64,000 nt of DNA from Aquincola tertiaricarbonis (lineage in GTDB: Bacteria > Pseudomonadota > Gammaproteobacteria > Burkholderiales > Burkholderiaceae_C), in the NCBI RefSeq assembly GCF_000969605.1, contig NZ_JZUE01000011.1:62001-126000 (forward strand). The letters are read 5' to 3'. The translations under genes were made by a program, and so were the position numbers. The notes below the pieces were generated by a model. The model saw only the letters and a program-made list of their open reading frames with translations. It searched no databases and was not told the DNA's origin. Below, one piece after another: positions 8,597 to 15,989 of the stretch. Numbering within the stretch: the first letter of the stretch is position 1; the number at the start of each line of letters is the position of its first letter.

Positions 8597-8659
8597 TTTG
8601 CAGGAACAGGCAAGTCAGCCGGCGGATCGAGCCAATGCCGGAGGCAGTCGCTTCCTAGA
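8597..8659 (+). promoter_or_regulatory. Promoter module TTTGCAG-N5-GGCAAGTC ... TTCCTAGA, copy 1
   Basis: TTTGCAG at 8597-8603 and GGCAAGTC at 8609-8616 are followed by TTCCTAGA at 8652-8659, 40 bases before the Atu4866-family start codon. The same three blocks with nearly the same spacing precede the NTF2-like gene at 9376. The first two blocks look like a regulator site and the last like the core promoter region. Assignment to an AraC protein is inference. Confidence 0.5.
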
Positions 8660-8698
8660 GTCTCTTCCATCGCAACCGACCCGCCCTGGAGAGATGAG

Positions 8699-9115
8699 AT
8701 GAAGCGACACACCTCCGTCTATGGAATCACGGTCCTGCTCGCCGTTGCTTCGGCGGCGATGTGGGTTGTGCCGGTGGCCGCCTGGGCCAACAGTCCTGAA
8801 CCCCTGTCCAAAGGAGCAACCATGAGCACGACAGCCACGCAACGTTCTTCCGCCAAGACCGCAAGCACCGCCAGCCACCCCTACGTGGGCATGTGGGTGA
8901 CCGCCGACGGCTACATCCGCCATGAGCTGCTGCCGAACGGTCGTTACGACGAGGCCCGCGGCAAGAAGCAGAGCGCCTATCAAGGCCGCTACCGCATCAC
9001 CGGCAACCACATCGACTACGTGGACGACACCGGCTTCACGGCCGACGGCGAGTTCCGCGACGGCATCCTGTACCACGCGGGCATGGTGCTGTATCGCGAG
9101 GCCAGGCAGCCGTAG
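8699..9115 (+). CDS. Exported Atu4866-family protein
   Basis: The protein has 138 residues. Residues 1 to about 30 form a signal-peptide-like segment (MKRHTSVYGITVLLAVASAA, ending near AWANS). The rest matches the Atu4866 domain, with HPYVGMWVTADGYIRHELLP, SAYQGRYRITGNHIDYVDDT and DGILYHAGMVLYR. The Agrobacterium family member has a small beta-barrel resembling streptavidin and is thought to bind a small ligand; no reaction is known. GGAGAG precedes the ATG. Its promoter module is shared with the downstream NTF2-like gene. The family usually lacks a signal peptide in my recollection, so the exported form may be unusual. A second Met at residue 42 would give a cytoplasmic form. Confidence 0.8.
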   Translation: MKRHTSVYGITVLLAVASAAMWVVPVAAWANSPEPLSKGATMSTTATQRSSAKTASTASHPYVGMWVTADGYIRHELLPNGRYDEARGKKQSAYQGRYRITGNHIDYVDDTGFTADGEFRDGILYHAGMVLYREARQP

Positions 9116-9145
9116 TACTCGCAATTGCCGCGCAATTGCCGCGCA

Positions 9146-9182
9146 ACGTCGGGCGCTTCCAGCTTGCTGGAGCGCCCGACGT
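9146..9182. terminator. Strong hairpin after the Atu4866-family gene
   Basis: ACGTCGGGCGCT at 9146-9157 pairs perfectly with AGCGCCCGACGT at 9171-9182, with further inner pairing. It begins 30 bases after the stop and has no T run. An 11-base direct duplication (GCAATTGCCGC twice) precedes it at 9121-9142. Confidence 0.5.
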
Positions 9183-9268
9183 CGTTCTTGGACGCTTGTT
9201 CGGCGGGATGCCGCGTGGACGACCGACGTCCGAGGCCCTCGCCAAATGCGGCCCGCACGGACCACTGG

Positions 9269-9332
9269 TTTGCAGAATCCGGCAAGTCGATACGGCGTTT
9301 TGGGCAGGCACGAAGCGGGTCCGGTTCCTAGA
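9269..9332 (+). promoter_or_regulatory. Promoter module TTTGCAG-N5-GGCAAGTC ... TTCCTAGA, copy 2
   Basis: TTTGCAG at 9269-9275, GGCAAGTC at 9281-9288 and TTCCTAGA at 9325-9332 repeat the module of 8597-8659 with one base more in the second gap. It ends 43 bases before the NTF2-like start codon. A GGCAGG block follows the GGCAAG core at 22 bases. Confidence 0.5.
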
Positions 9333-9375
9333 CTTTCTTCACCTCACCAACGAGGCCCAACCGAAAGGAACCACC

Positions 9376-9813
9376 ATGAACACGCGACAGAACGTAGACC
9401 GCATCCGCGCCCTGTACGAGGCCGTGAACACCAAGGACCTGGAGACCATTGCCGGTTTCGGTGCCGCCGAAAGTGAATGGCTGGACGTGCCGTTCAACTA
9501 CCTGGCCACCGGCGTCAACGCCATCATCGACCCGTGGAAGAGCTGGTTCAACATCTTCCCGGACGCGACCTGCGAGGTGCGCAGCCTGACCGCCCTGGGT
9601 GACCATGTGGTGGCCCAAGGCATCGGCCGGGGCACGCACAAGGGCGTCTTCCATTCGCCGGCCGGCACCATCGAGCCGACGGGCCGCAAGATGCAGGTCA
9701 ACTTCTGCGACGTCTACCAGCTCAAGGATGGCAAGATCGTCCGCGCCGACAGCTACTTCGACTTCTACGGGCTGCACAAGCAGCTGGTCCAGGAAGCCAC
9801 TGCCGCCGCCTGA
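9376..9813 (+). CDS. NTF2-like/SnoaL-like protein
   Basis: The 145-residue protein has the cone-shaped NTF2 fold pattern: helix RQNVDRIRALYEAVNTKDLE, a central ATGVNAIIDPWKSWFNIFPD and the late VNFCDVYQLKDGKIVRADSYFD strand pair that typifies SnoaL-like members. These are small cyclases, isomerases or binding proteins; this one has no assignable substrate. AAAGGAA precedes the ATG. It shares its promoter module with the Atu4866-family gene and converges with the pirin gene. Confidence 0.8.
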   Translation: MNTRQNVDRIRALYEAVNTKDLETIAGFGAAESEWLDVPFNYLATGVNAIIDPWKSWFNIFPDATCEVRSLTALGDHVVAQGIGRGTHKGVFHSPAGTIEPTGRKMQVNFCDVYQLKDGKIVRADSYFDFYGLHKQLVQEATAAA

Positions 9814-9826
9814 CCAGGCGCGGCAG
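9801..9826. terminator. Imperfect hairpin over the NTF2-like gene stop
   Basis: TGCCGCCGCCTG and CCAGGCGCGGCA can pair with one bulge across the stop codon. No T run follows. It may end transcription between the convergent NTF2-like and pirin genes. Confidence 0.3.
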
Positions 9827-9902
9827 TGAACGCCGCCGAACGCGATGGACTGCAGCACGCCGCCCGGCATGATGGGGCTCCTGGACGAGGCGTTGAGGTG
9901 AC

Positions 9903-10769
9903 TCAGACGGCCCGGCCGCTTGCGCGGATTTGCTCGCCAAGCCGGGCAATCTCATGTTCGCCATGCCGAAGCGCGGCATGGGACGTGTGCACCGAGTAGG
10001 CGCCCAGCACCAGGTCGTGCGGATGCTTGCGCGCGGTGCCGAAGACGAAGTCGGCGGCCTGCCCGGCCGTCAGCCGAATCGGCAGGTCGCCTTCTTCGAA
10101 GACCACCAGTTCGTCGGCCATGCGGTCATCGCCACTGGACAGGGCGCCCTGGCCGACATGCAGCCAGGCCACGTCGTGGCCGGCAGGCGGGTTCAGTTCG
10201 ATGCGTTCGCCGGCCTTCAGGGAGACATGCAGGTACTGGATGCCTTCGGGTGCGTTGACCTTGCTGTGCACGCCCTGGTACTGGCCCAGGATCACGCGCA
10301 CGTTGCCCACCTGCGGCACGTCGGCCGGCTGGAGGTACTGGCTCTGGGCGGGCGCCAGTTCGAGCGATTCGGGCAGGGCGACCCAAAGTTGGTAGCCGCG
10401 CAGGCGTTGACCGGCCAGCGGCACGCCGTCATGCCACACGCCCTTGCCGGCACGCATCCATTCGACCGAGCCGGCCTCCAGCACCCCGCTGGCGCCCGTG
10501 GTGTCCTCATAGCGCATGCCGCCCTCCAGCAGGACCGTCGTGGTGGCGATGCCTGAATGCGGATGCATCGGGAACATCGTCCTGCCGGCCGACTGGAAGT
10601 CGAAGTAGTCCAGGAAGACAAAAGGCTTCAGGGCGCTGCCCGCCATGCGGGGGCTGACCAGGCGCGTCACGGGCCCGTGAATGCGACCGCTGGTGCGGGT
10701 GGCGATGCCGCGACGGGTTGCCCGTTCCGGGGTACGGATTCCATACGGCGTTTGGTAGATGACTGTCAT
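9903..10769 (-). CDS. Pirin family protein
   Basis: The 288-residue bicupin has the pirin N-terminal metal-binding region FPMHPHSGIATTTVLLEG and the segment VEWMRAGKGVWHDG, followed by the C-terminal pirin domain. The HPH and downstream His/Glu positions fit the pirin iron site. Bacterial pirins include quercetinase-like dioxygenases and redox-linked regulators. It is divergent from the SDR at 11003 across 233 bases and sits among quinone-related genes, so a role in flavonoid- or quinone-type chemistry is plausible but unproven. Confidence 0.88.
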   Translation of the reverse strand: MTVIYQTPYGIRTPERATRRGIATRTSGRIHGPVTRLVSPRMAGSALKPFVFLDYFDFQSAGRTMFPMHPHSGIATTTVLLEGGMRYEDTTGASGVLEAGSVEWMRAGKGVWHDGVPLAGQRLRGYQLWVALPESLELAPAQSQYLQPADVPQVGNVRVILGQYQGVHSKVNAPEGIQYLHVSLKAGERIELNPPAGHDVAWLHVGQGALSSGDDRMADELVVFEEGDLPIRLTAGQAADFVFGTARKHPHDLVLGAYSVHTSHAALRHGEHEIARLGEQIRASGRAV

Positions 10770-10890
10770 GTGTGCGCTCCGTCTAATGCGATGGAACGAA
10801 GCTTAGAAACCGGATCGACAGCCGGGAAGCCAGGATGTGTCGATGGGATCCATCTTCAGATGCGATAGAGGCGGGGCGCCGGGATGCGGC

Positions 10891-10907
10891 CATCGTAAGG
10901 AACGATG
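10891..10907. promoter_or_regulatory. Inverted repeat CATCGT-N5-ACGATG in pirin/SDR divergent region
   Basis: Six-base arms with a five-base spacer lie near the middle of the 233-base region between the divergent pirin and SDR genes. It is a small operator candidate. Confidence 0.3.
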
Positions 10908-11002
10908 CTTTCCATCGAAGCAAAGAGGCTACCGGTACTCCATGGCCGTCCCTACTCTGCGAACCATGCAGCAACGAGCTGCACCACTTCAAGGAGTAGT
11001 CA

Positions 11003-11779
11003 ATGGCATTCAAGGACTTCGAGAACAAGGTGGCCCTGGTCACCGGCGCTGGTTCCGGAATCGGTCGCGAGGCCGCGCGGGCCTTCGCAAGCCGCGGCGC
11101 GTTCGTCGTTGCGGCCGACCGGGATGAAGGCGGCCTGGCCGCCACCCGCGATCTCATCGCCGAGCTGGGCGGCCGCGTGCTGACGGCGACGGTCGATGTC
11201 TCGCACGAGGTGCAGGTGCGTGAGCTCATCGCCCGCATCGACAAGGAGCTGGGCCGGCTGGATGTGGCGTTCAACAACGCCGGCATCACCGGCCAGGCGC
11301 ACCGCATCGAGGACTACCCCACGGAAGACTTCGACCGGGTCATCGCGGTCAACCTCAAGAGCGTCTTCCTGGGCATGAAGCACCAGATTCCGCTGCTGCG
11401 GCGCACCGGCGGTGGTGCCATCGTCAATACCGCGTCGGTGGCGGCGCTGACCGGCCCGGGTGGCATGAGCGCCTATGCCGCGTCCAAGCATGGCGTCCAT
11501 GGCCTGACGCGGGTTGCCGCCATGGAGAACGCCGCCCACGGCCTGCGCATCAACGCACTGGCGCCCGGCTGGACCGAAACACCCATGGTCAAGCAAGCCA
11601 GCGCGCAGAACCCCGGCTTCGCCGAACTCGCCACCTCGGCCATTCCGGCCAGGCGCGGCGCCCGTCCCGCGGAGATCGCGGCCGCAGCCGTGTGGTTGGC
11701 CTCGGAGGCTTCCTCCTACGTCATGGGCCAGATGCTGGTCGTCGACGGCGGCATGACCATCGGCGGCTTCGAGATCTGA
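11003..11779 (+). CDS. SDR family oxidoreductase
   Basis: The 258-residue classical SDR has TGAGSGIG at 14-21, NNAG at 91-94 and catalytic Ser145, Tyr158 and Lys162. The C terminus GQMLVVDGGMTIGGFEI resembles glucose-1-dehydrogenase/BacC-like enzymes. AAGGAG at 10991-10996 precedes the ATG well. It leads a rightward run: this SDR, ester cyclase-like protein (25-base gap), SDR (17-base gap) and quinone oxidoreductase (39-base gap), probably one operon. Confidence 0.9.
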   Translation: MAFKDFENKVALVTGAGSGIGREAARAFASRGAFVVAADRDEGGLAATRDLIAELGGRVLTATVDVSHEVQVRELIARIDKELGRLDVAFNNAGITGQAHRIEDYPTEDFDRVIAVNLKSVFLGMKHQIPLLRRTGGGAIVNTASVAALTGPGGMSAYAASKHGVHGLTRVAAMENAAHGLRINALAPGWTETPMVKQASAQNPGFAELATSAIPARRGARPAEIAAAAVWLASEASSYVMGQMLVVDGGMTIGGFEI

Positions 11780-11804
11780 ACCCCCTTCCATCGAAAGAAC
11801 CATC

Positions 11805-12236
11805 ATGAGCGACATCACCAACATCAGCGAGGCCGCCAAGGCCGTCATTCGTCGCAACACGGCCGAAGTGCAGGGCGGCGGCAATTGGGACCTGTTCGAC
11901 GAGCTGTTCTCCGACGACTTCCTGGACCACACGCCGCAGCCCCATTGCACGCCCGACAAGGCCGGCGCCCTGGGCTTGTACAAGAAGCTGCGCGAAGCAT
12001 TTCCGGATTTCCATGCCGTCATCCACTGGCAGCGCGCCGAAGGCGATGTGGTGACGACCTACAAGACCTATCACGGCACCCACCAGGGCGACTTCCTGGG
12101 CATTCCGGCCACCGGCAAGCCGATCCAGTTCGAGACCGTGGACGCCATGCGCGTGCAGGCCGGAAAGATCACCGAGCACTGGGGCGTTGCCAACCTGTAC
12201 TCGGTCCTGAAGCAGCTCGATGCGCTGCCGCAATGA
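11805..12236 (+). CDS. SnoaL-like ester cyclase family protein
   Basis: The 143-residue protein has the SnoaL polyketide cyclase-like pattern: NWDLFDELFSDDFLDHTPQP, REAFPDFHAVIHWQRAEGD, then GTHQGDFLGIPATGKPIQFE and GKITEHWGVANLYSVLKQL. This subgroup is annotated as ester cyclase, but most members have unknown substrates. It lies between two SDR genes in the same probable operon, suggesting it acts on the same small molecule. Confidence 0.85.
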   Translation: MSDITNISEAAKAVIRRNTAEVQGGGNWDLFDELFSDDFLDHTPQPHCTPDKAGALGLYKKLREAFPDFHAVIHWQRAEGDVVTTYKTYHGTHQGDFLGIPATGKPIQFETVDAMRVQAGKITEHWGVANLYSVLKQLDALPQ

Positions 12237-12253
12237 GCGAATCAGGGAACAAC

Positions 12254-13027
12254 ATGAACACCAACATCCTTCAGAACAAGGTGGTCGTCGTCACCGGTGC
12301 GTCCAGTGGCATCGGCCGCGCCATCGCCATCAACGCGGCCAGGCACGGCGCCCGCGCCGTCGTGGTGTCCGACATCAGCCCGGACCCGCGCGAGGGTGGC
12401 GGGCCCACGACGGACGAGATCAAGGCACTCGGTGTCGCGACGACCTTCGTCAAGGCCGACGTGAGCAAGAAGGAGGAGGTCGACGCGCTCGTCGAGGCGG
12501 CTGCTCGATACGGCGGCGTGGACGTGATGGTGGCCAACGCCGGCATCAGCCTGAAGGCCGACGGTCCTGAGGTGTCCGCTGACGACTTCCGCAAGCTGCT
12601 GTCGGTGAACCTGGACGGCACGCTCTTCAGCGCGCAGGCTGCGGCGCGTCAGATGAAGGCCAACGGCAAGCAGGGCAGCATCGTGCTCATGGCCAGCATG
12701 GGCGGCCTGTCCGGCGCGGGCATCACCGTGGCTTATTCAACCAGCAAGGGCGGCGTGGTCCTGATGGCCAAGTCCCTGGCCGATGCCTTGGGGCCGGATG
12801 GCATCCGCGTGAACGCGGTGGCACCGGGCACCATCGATACCCACCTGCTGCGCACTGCGCCCGGCATTGCGGAAGCCGCCGAAGGCTTCCGTCAACGCAC
12901 GCCGCTGCGCCGACTGGGCCAGCCTTCGGAGATCGGCGACGCCGTCGCCTTCCTGGGCTCGGACCTGTCGAGCTATGTGACCGGCACCGCGCTGCTGGTC
13001 GACGGCGGCCTGCTGGCCGTCATCTGA
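12254..13027 (+). CDS. SDR family oxidoreductase
   Basis: The 257-residue classical SDR has TGASSGIG at 14-21, NAG at 95-97 and catalytic Ser148, Tyr161 and Lys165. The C terminus VTGTALLVDGGLLAVI and RTPLRRLGQPSEIGDAVAFL are typical. It is the third gene of the rightward operon, 17 bases after the ester cyclase-like gene. The substrate is unknown. Confidence 0.9.
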   Translation: MNTNILQNKVVVVTGASSGIGRAIAINAARHGARAVVVSDISPDPREGGGPTTDEIKALGVATTFVKADVSKKEEVDALVEAAARYGGVDVMVANAGISLKADGPEVSADDFRKLLSVNLDGTLFSAQAAARQMKANGKQGSIVLMASMGGLSGAGITVAYSTSKGGVVLMAKSLADALGPDGIRVNAVAPGTIDTHLLRTAPGIAEAAEGFRQRTPLRRLGQPSEIGDAVAFLGSDLSSYVTGTALLVDGGLLAVI

Positions 13028-13066
13028 AGCCGGCAACACATCACGGCAGTACCAAGGCATTCCATC

Positions 13067-14023
13067 GTGAACACCACCATCCGTTTCCATTCCTACGGCG
13101 GCCCTGAAGTCCTGGAGGTCGAAGACCAGCCTGACATCGGCTTGCCCGGCCCCGGCCAGGTCCGCCTGCGCCACCTGGCCATCGGCGTGAACTTCATCGA
13201 CACCCTGTTCCGCCAGGGCGTGTTTCCCGTGCCCGTGCCCTCGACCCCCGGCGTCGAAGGCGTCGGCCTCATCGAGGCGGTGGGTGCAGGCGTCACCCAC
13301 CATCGGCCCGGCCAGCGGGTGGCGTACTACCTGGCGCCGGGCAGCTACACGCAGACGCGGCATGTGGAGGCCGGCGCGCTGGTGGCCGTGCCGGATGAGC
13401 TGGGCGCGGAGCAGATCGCCGCGGTGCTCACCAAGGGCCTCACGGCCTGGGCGGGCCTCAACGGTTATCACCCGCTGCAGGCCGGTGAAACGGTGCTGGT
13501 GCAGGGCGCTTCCAGCGGCGTGGGCAGCCTGCTGGCCCGCTGGGCCAAGGCAAGGGGCGCGACGGTCATCGGCACCGCAGGCAGCGAATCGAAGCGCGCG
13601 GCGCTCGCCGGTGTCATCGACCATGTCCTGGCATCGGACGCCGCGGACCTGGGCGCGCAGGTGCGCAAGCGGGTGCCGGCCGGGGTGGATGTGGTCTACG
13701 AGTTCGTGGGCAAGGCGACGTTCGATGCGACGTTGGCGGCGGTCAGGGACGGCGGCACCATCGCTTCCATCGGTGCCGCGTCCGGCGCCCCGATCGTGGA
13801 TCAGGCCACGGTGACCAGGCGCGGCCTGAGGATGGTGGGCGGACCGATGGCCACCTACCTGGCGGGCCGCGTCGAGCAGGCGACCGCCGAGGTCTTCGCC
13901 GCCTACGAGGCCGGCGTGTTCGGCGAGGTTCCGATCACCACCTACGCATTGCGCGACGCGGCGAGGGCGCACCAAGACATCGCCTCCCGCGCCAAGGCGG
14001 GCTCGCTGGTCCTGCTGCCGTAA
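13067..14023 (+). CDS. Zinc-independent quinone oxidoreductase (medium-chain dehydrogenase family)
   Basis: The 318-residue MDR protein follows the QOR/zeta-crystallin layout: GVNFIDTLFRQG near 40, GVEGVGLIEAVGAGV, and the nucleotide loop VQGASSGVGSLLARWA. Zinc-ligand cysteines are absent. Such enzymes reduce quinones with NADPH, commonly by one electron. It starts with GTG behind AAGG and is the last gene of the operon with two SDRs and an ester cyclase-like protein. With wrbA it gives the island two separate quinone reductases. Confidence 0.88.
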   Translation: MNTTIRFHSYGGPEVLEVEDQPDIGLPGPGQVRLRHLAIGVNFIDTLFRQGVFPVPVPSTPGVEGVGLIEAVGAGVTHHRPGQRVAYYLAPGSYTQTRHVEAGALVAVPDELGAEQIAAVLTKGLTAWAGLNGYHPLQAGETVLVQGASSGVGSLLARWAKARGATVIGTAGSESKRAALAGVIDHVLASDAADLGAQVRKRVPAGVDVVYEFVGKATFDATLAAVRDGGTIASIGAASGAPIVDQATVTRRGLRMVGGPMATYLAGRVEQATAEVFAAYEAGVFGEVPITTYALRDAARAHQDIASRAKAGSLVLLP

Positions 14024-14055
14024 CCTGTCCGCCAGCTCGCCACGGCTCGTCCGAG

Positions 14056-14634
14056 CTAGACGGCCCGCTTGCCGAGAATGGCATTGACGAAGGCCGGAAG
14101 CGATGCGGCCAGCGCCTGGCGGTCCATGGTCTGGGCGACCGTCTGTACGCCTTCGAACAGGGCATGCAGCAGCACCCCCTTGGCGGGTGCATCCGACACG
14201 CCGAGGCCCGCGCACAGCCGCTGCAGCCGCTCGATCTGCTTTGCCTTGTATGCGGTGATCACGTCCCGGCCAGGGTGACCCGGGTCGGGCAGCTCCACCA
14301 GGCTGTTGGAGAGGGGGCAGCCGCGATGGTCGGGGTCGGAAAGTCCCGCGGCCACCTGGGCCACCAGTCCGCCCAGCAGCTTGGCTGCCGTCTCGCCGTG
14401 GGTGGCTTCCAGGGCCCGCCAGCTGCCGTCGTATGCACGGGCCACTTCACCGAGCCAGTGCACGACCAGCTCATCCTTCGAGTGGAAATGCCGGTAGAGC
14501 GACATCTTGGTCGTGGCGGCCTCGGCAGCGATGCGCTCCACGCCCACGCCGCGGATGCCTTCTTCATAGAAGAGCCTGGCCGCTGCCGCGATGACGCGTT
14601 CACGCGGAGGAAGGTCGTGGAGATCAGGGTTCAT
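14056..14634 (-). CDS. TetR/AcrR-family transcriptional regulator
   Basis: The 192-residue protein has a TetR N-terminal DNA-binding domain (RVIAAAARLFYEEGIRGVGVERIAAEA, then KMSLYRHFHSKDELV) and a C-terminal ligand domain of the TetR_C type with HRGCPLSNSLVEL. That C-terminal signature occurs in regulators of small redox and efflux genes. The ATG giving MNPDLHDL is chosen; a start 20 codons upstream would cover the operator. It is divergent from a DUF1330 gene, and the 74 bases between them hold two near-identical palindromes, so autoregulation and control of DUF1330 are likely. Confidence 0.9.
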   Translation of the reverse strand: MNPDLHDLPPRERVIAAAARLFYEEGIRGVGVERIAAEAATTKMSLYRHFHSKDELVVHWLGEVARAYDGSWRALEATHGETAAKLLGGLVAQVAAGLSDPDHRGCPLSNSLVELPDPGHPGRDVITAYKAKQIERLQRLCAGLGVSDAPAKGVLLHALFEGVQTVAQTMDRQALAASLPAFVNAILGKRAV

Positions 14635-14637
14635 GCG

Positions 14638-14666
14638 TTGACGAGCGATACCGATCGGTATTATAG
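14638..14666 (+). promoter_or_regulatory. Sigma-70 type promoter of the DUF1330 gene
   Basis: TTGACG at 14638-14643, a 17-base spacer and TTATAG at 14661-14666 form a good housekeeping promoter. The spacer contains the first TetR palindrome and the predicted start site falls in the second, so a bound repressor would block it. Confidence 0.7.
14648..14661. promoter_or_regulatory. TetR operator candidate 1, ATACCGATCGGTAT
   Basis: Perfect 14-bp palindrome between the -35 and -10 elements of the DUF1330 promoter. Its centre is about 24 bases from that of the second palindrome. Confidence 0.75.
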
Positions 14667-14670
14667 TGAC

Positions 14671-14686
14671 GATACCGAACGGTATC
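14671..14686. promoter_or_regulatory. TetR operator candidate 2, GATACCGAACGGTATC
   Basis: Seven-base arms around AA, sharing ATACCG-N2-CGGTAT with operator 1. It covers the predicted transcription start of the DUF1330 gene. Confidence 0.75.
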
Positions 14687-14708
14687 AAACTCATGCAAGG
14701 AGTAAAGC

Positions 14709-15005
14709 ATGTCCGCGCTGGTCCTGATCGACCTTGACATCCGGAATGAACAAGACATGGCCAAGTATGAAGACGCCGCCATTGCCTTGCTGGCCCAGCA
14801 TGGCGCGAGACCCATCGTCCGCGACTTGAAGCCGGTGCCTTACGAGGGCGAGTGGACGCCCAACTTCCTGGTGGTGCTCGAGTTCCCCAGCAAGGAAGCG
14901 GTCAGACGCTTCTACGACTCACCCGAGTACGAGCCCTTGAAGCAGATGCGCTTCAAGGCCGCGAAATCCAACGGCATCGTGGTGGTGGATACGCTTTCCG
15001 GGTGA
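14709..15005 (+). CDS. DUF1330 domain protein
   Basis: The 98-residue protein matches the DUF1330 family in length and in the segments MAKYEDAAIALLAQHGARPI, FLVVLEFPSKEAVRRFYDSP and YEPLKQMRFKAAKSNGIVVV. The fold is a small ferredoxin-like dimer related to ABM proteins; its reaction is unknown. AAGGAG precedes the ATG. Twin TetR operators in its promoter suggest it is the main target of the divergent TetR gene. Confidence 0.88.
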   Translation: MSALVLIDLDIRNEQDMAKYEDAAIALLAQHGARPIVRDLKPVPYEGEWTPNFLVVLEFPSKEAVRRFYDSPEYEPLKQMRFKAAKSNGIVVVDTLSG

Positions 15006-15050
15006 GCGCATGCCGGGGCTTGCAGTCGTGCGGGACGCGCTGGAGCGGTG

Positions 15051-15962
15051 TTACTCCAGGTTTTGCACCTGCTCCCGCATCTGCTCCACCGCCACCTTCA
15101 TCTCCACCGAGATCCCGGTGAGCTCCAGCGCAGCGGACTTGGAGCCCATGGTGTTGGCTTCGCGGTGCAGCTCCTGGATCAGGAAGTCCAGCCGCTTGCC
15201 CAGCTCGCCGCCGGCCTTCAGCAGCCGCTCGATCTCGTCGAGGTGGGCCGTCAGGCGGGCCAGTTCCTCGGCCACGTCGATGCGGATGGCGAAGGAGGCT
15301 GCCTCGTTCAGCGCGCGGTCGCGCTGGGCGTCCTCGCTCACCGCCTGGCCGGCCCCGGCCACCTGAAGCGCCTCGTTCCAGCGCTCCAGGAAGCGCTGCT
15401 GCTGCCGCTGCACCACCGCGGGCACCAGCGGCTTGGCCTGCTCGGCCAGCTCGCGCAGCCGGCCGATGCGCTCCATCAGCACCTTCACCAACCGGTCGCC
15501 TTCGCGGGCCCGGGCCTCCTGCAGCGCCTTGACCGCCTGGCGGGTGGCCTCCAGCGCCACCTCGTCCAGCCGCTCGGCCGGCGTGGCATTGCGGCACCAG
15601 TTCAGCGCCTCGTGCACCGACAGCGGCTGCGCCTTGGGCAGCCACGTCTGCACGTTGCTTTCCAGCTGAGCCAGGCGCATCAGCTGCTCGGGTGCGGGAT
15701 GCGGCCAGCCACTGTCGGCGTCGCGCTGGCCGGCCAGGCGCAGCTCGATCTTGCCGCGGCGGAAGGCGCTGCCCACGGCCTCGCGCAGCGCCGGCTCCAG
15801 GCCGCGCAACTCGTCGGGCAGGCGAAACGCCAGGTCGAGGAAACGGCTGTTCACCGAACGCAATTCCACCGTCACGCCAACGCCGGAATTGGCCGGGTTT
15901 TCGGGGTTTGCAGCAGCGCTCGCCGTGGCGCTGCCATAACCGGTCATGCTGTAGACTGCCAT
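15051..15962 (-). CDS. yicC: YicC-family endoribonuclease
   Basis: The 303-residue protein has the YicC N-terminal signature MAVYSMTGYGSA, ELRSVNSRFLDLAFRLP and FRRGKIEL, and the C-terminal DUF1732 part ending RLDFLIQELHREANTMGSKS. YicC proteins are RNA-cleaving enzymes linked to RNA decay. GGGG lies before the ATG. The gene is divergent from the Ser/Thr kinase with only 27 bases between start codons, so each promoter must overlap the other gene's 5' end. Confidence 0.92.
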   Translation of the reverse strand: MAVYSMTGYGSATASAAANPENPANSGVGVTVELRSVNSRFLDLAFRLPDELRGLEPALREAVGSAFRRGKIELRLAGQRDADSGWPHPAPEQLMRLAQLESNVQTWLPKAQPLSVHEALNWCRNATPAERLDEVALEATRQAVKALQEARAREGDRLVKVLMERIGRLRELAEQAKPLVPAVVQRQQQRFLERWNEALQVAGAGQAVSEDAQRDRALNEAASFAIRIDVAEELARLTAHLDEIERLLKAGGELGKRLDFLIQELHREANTMGSKSAALELTGISVEMKVAVEQMREQVQNLE

Positions 15963-15989
15963 TGAACCCCTGTATCAAAAAATTCGATT

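Noticed and set aside
9121-9142. Tandem GCAATTGCCGC duplication, considered as a CRISPR or att-site remnant
   Set aside because: Only two copies of 11 bases without spacers and no integrase gene nearby. It is a small local duplication.
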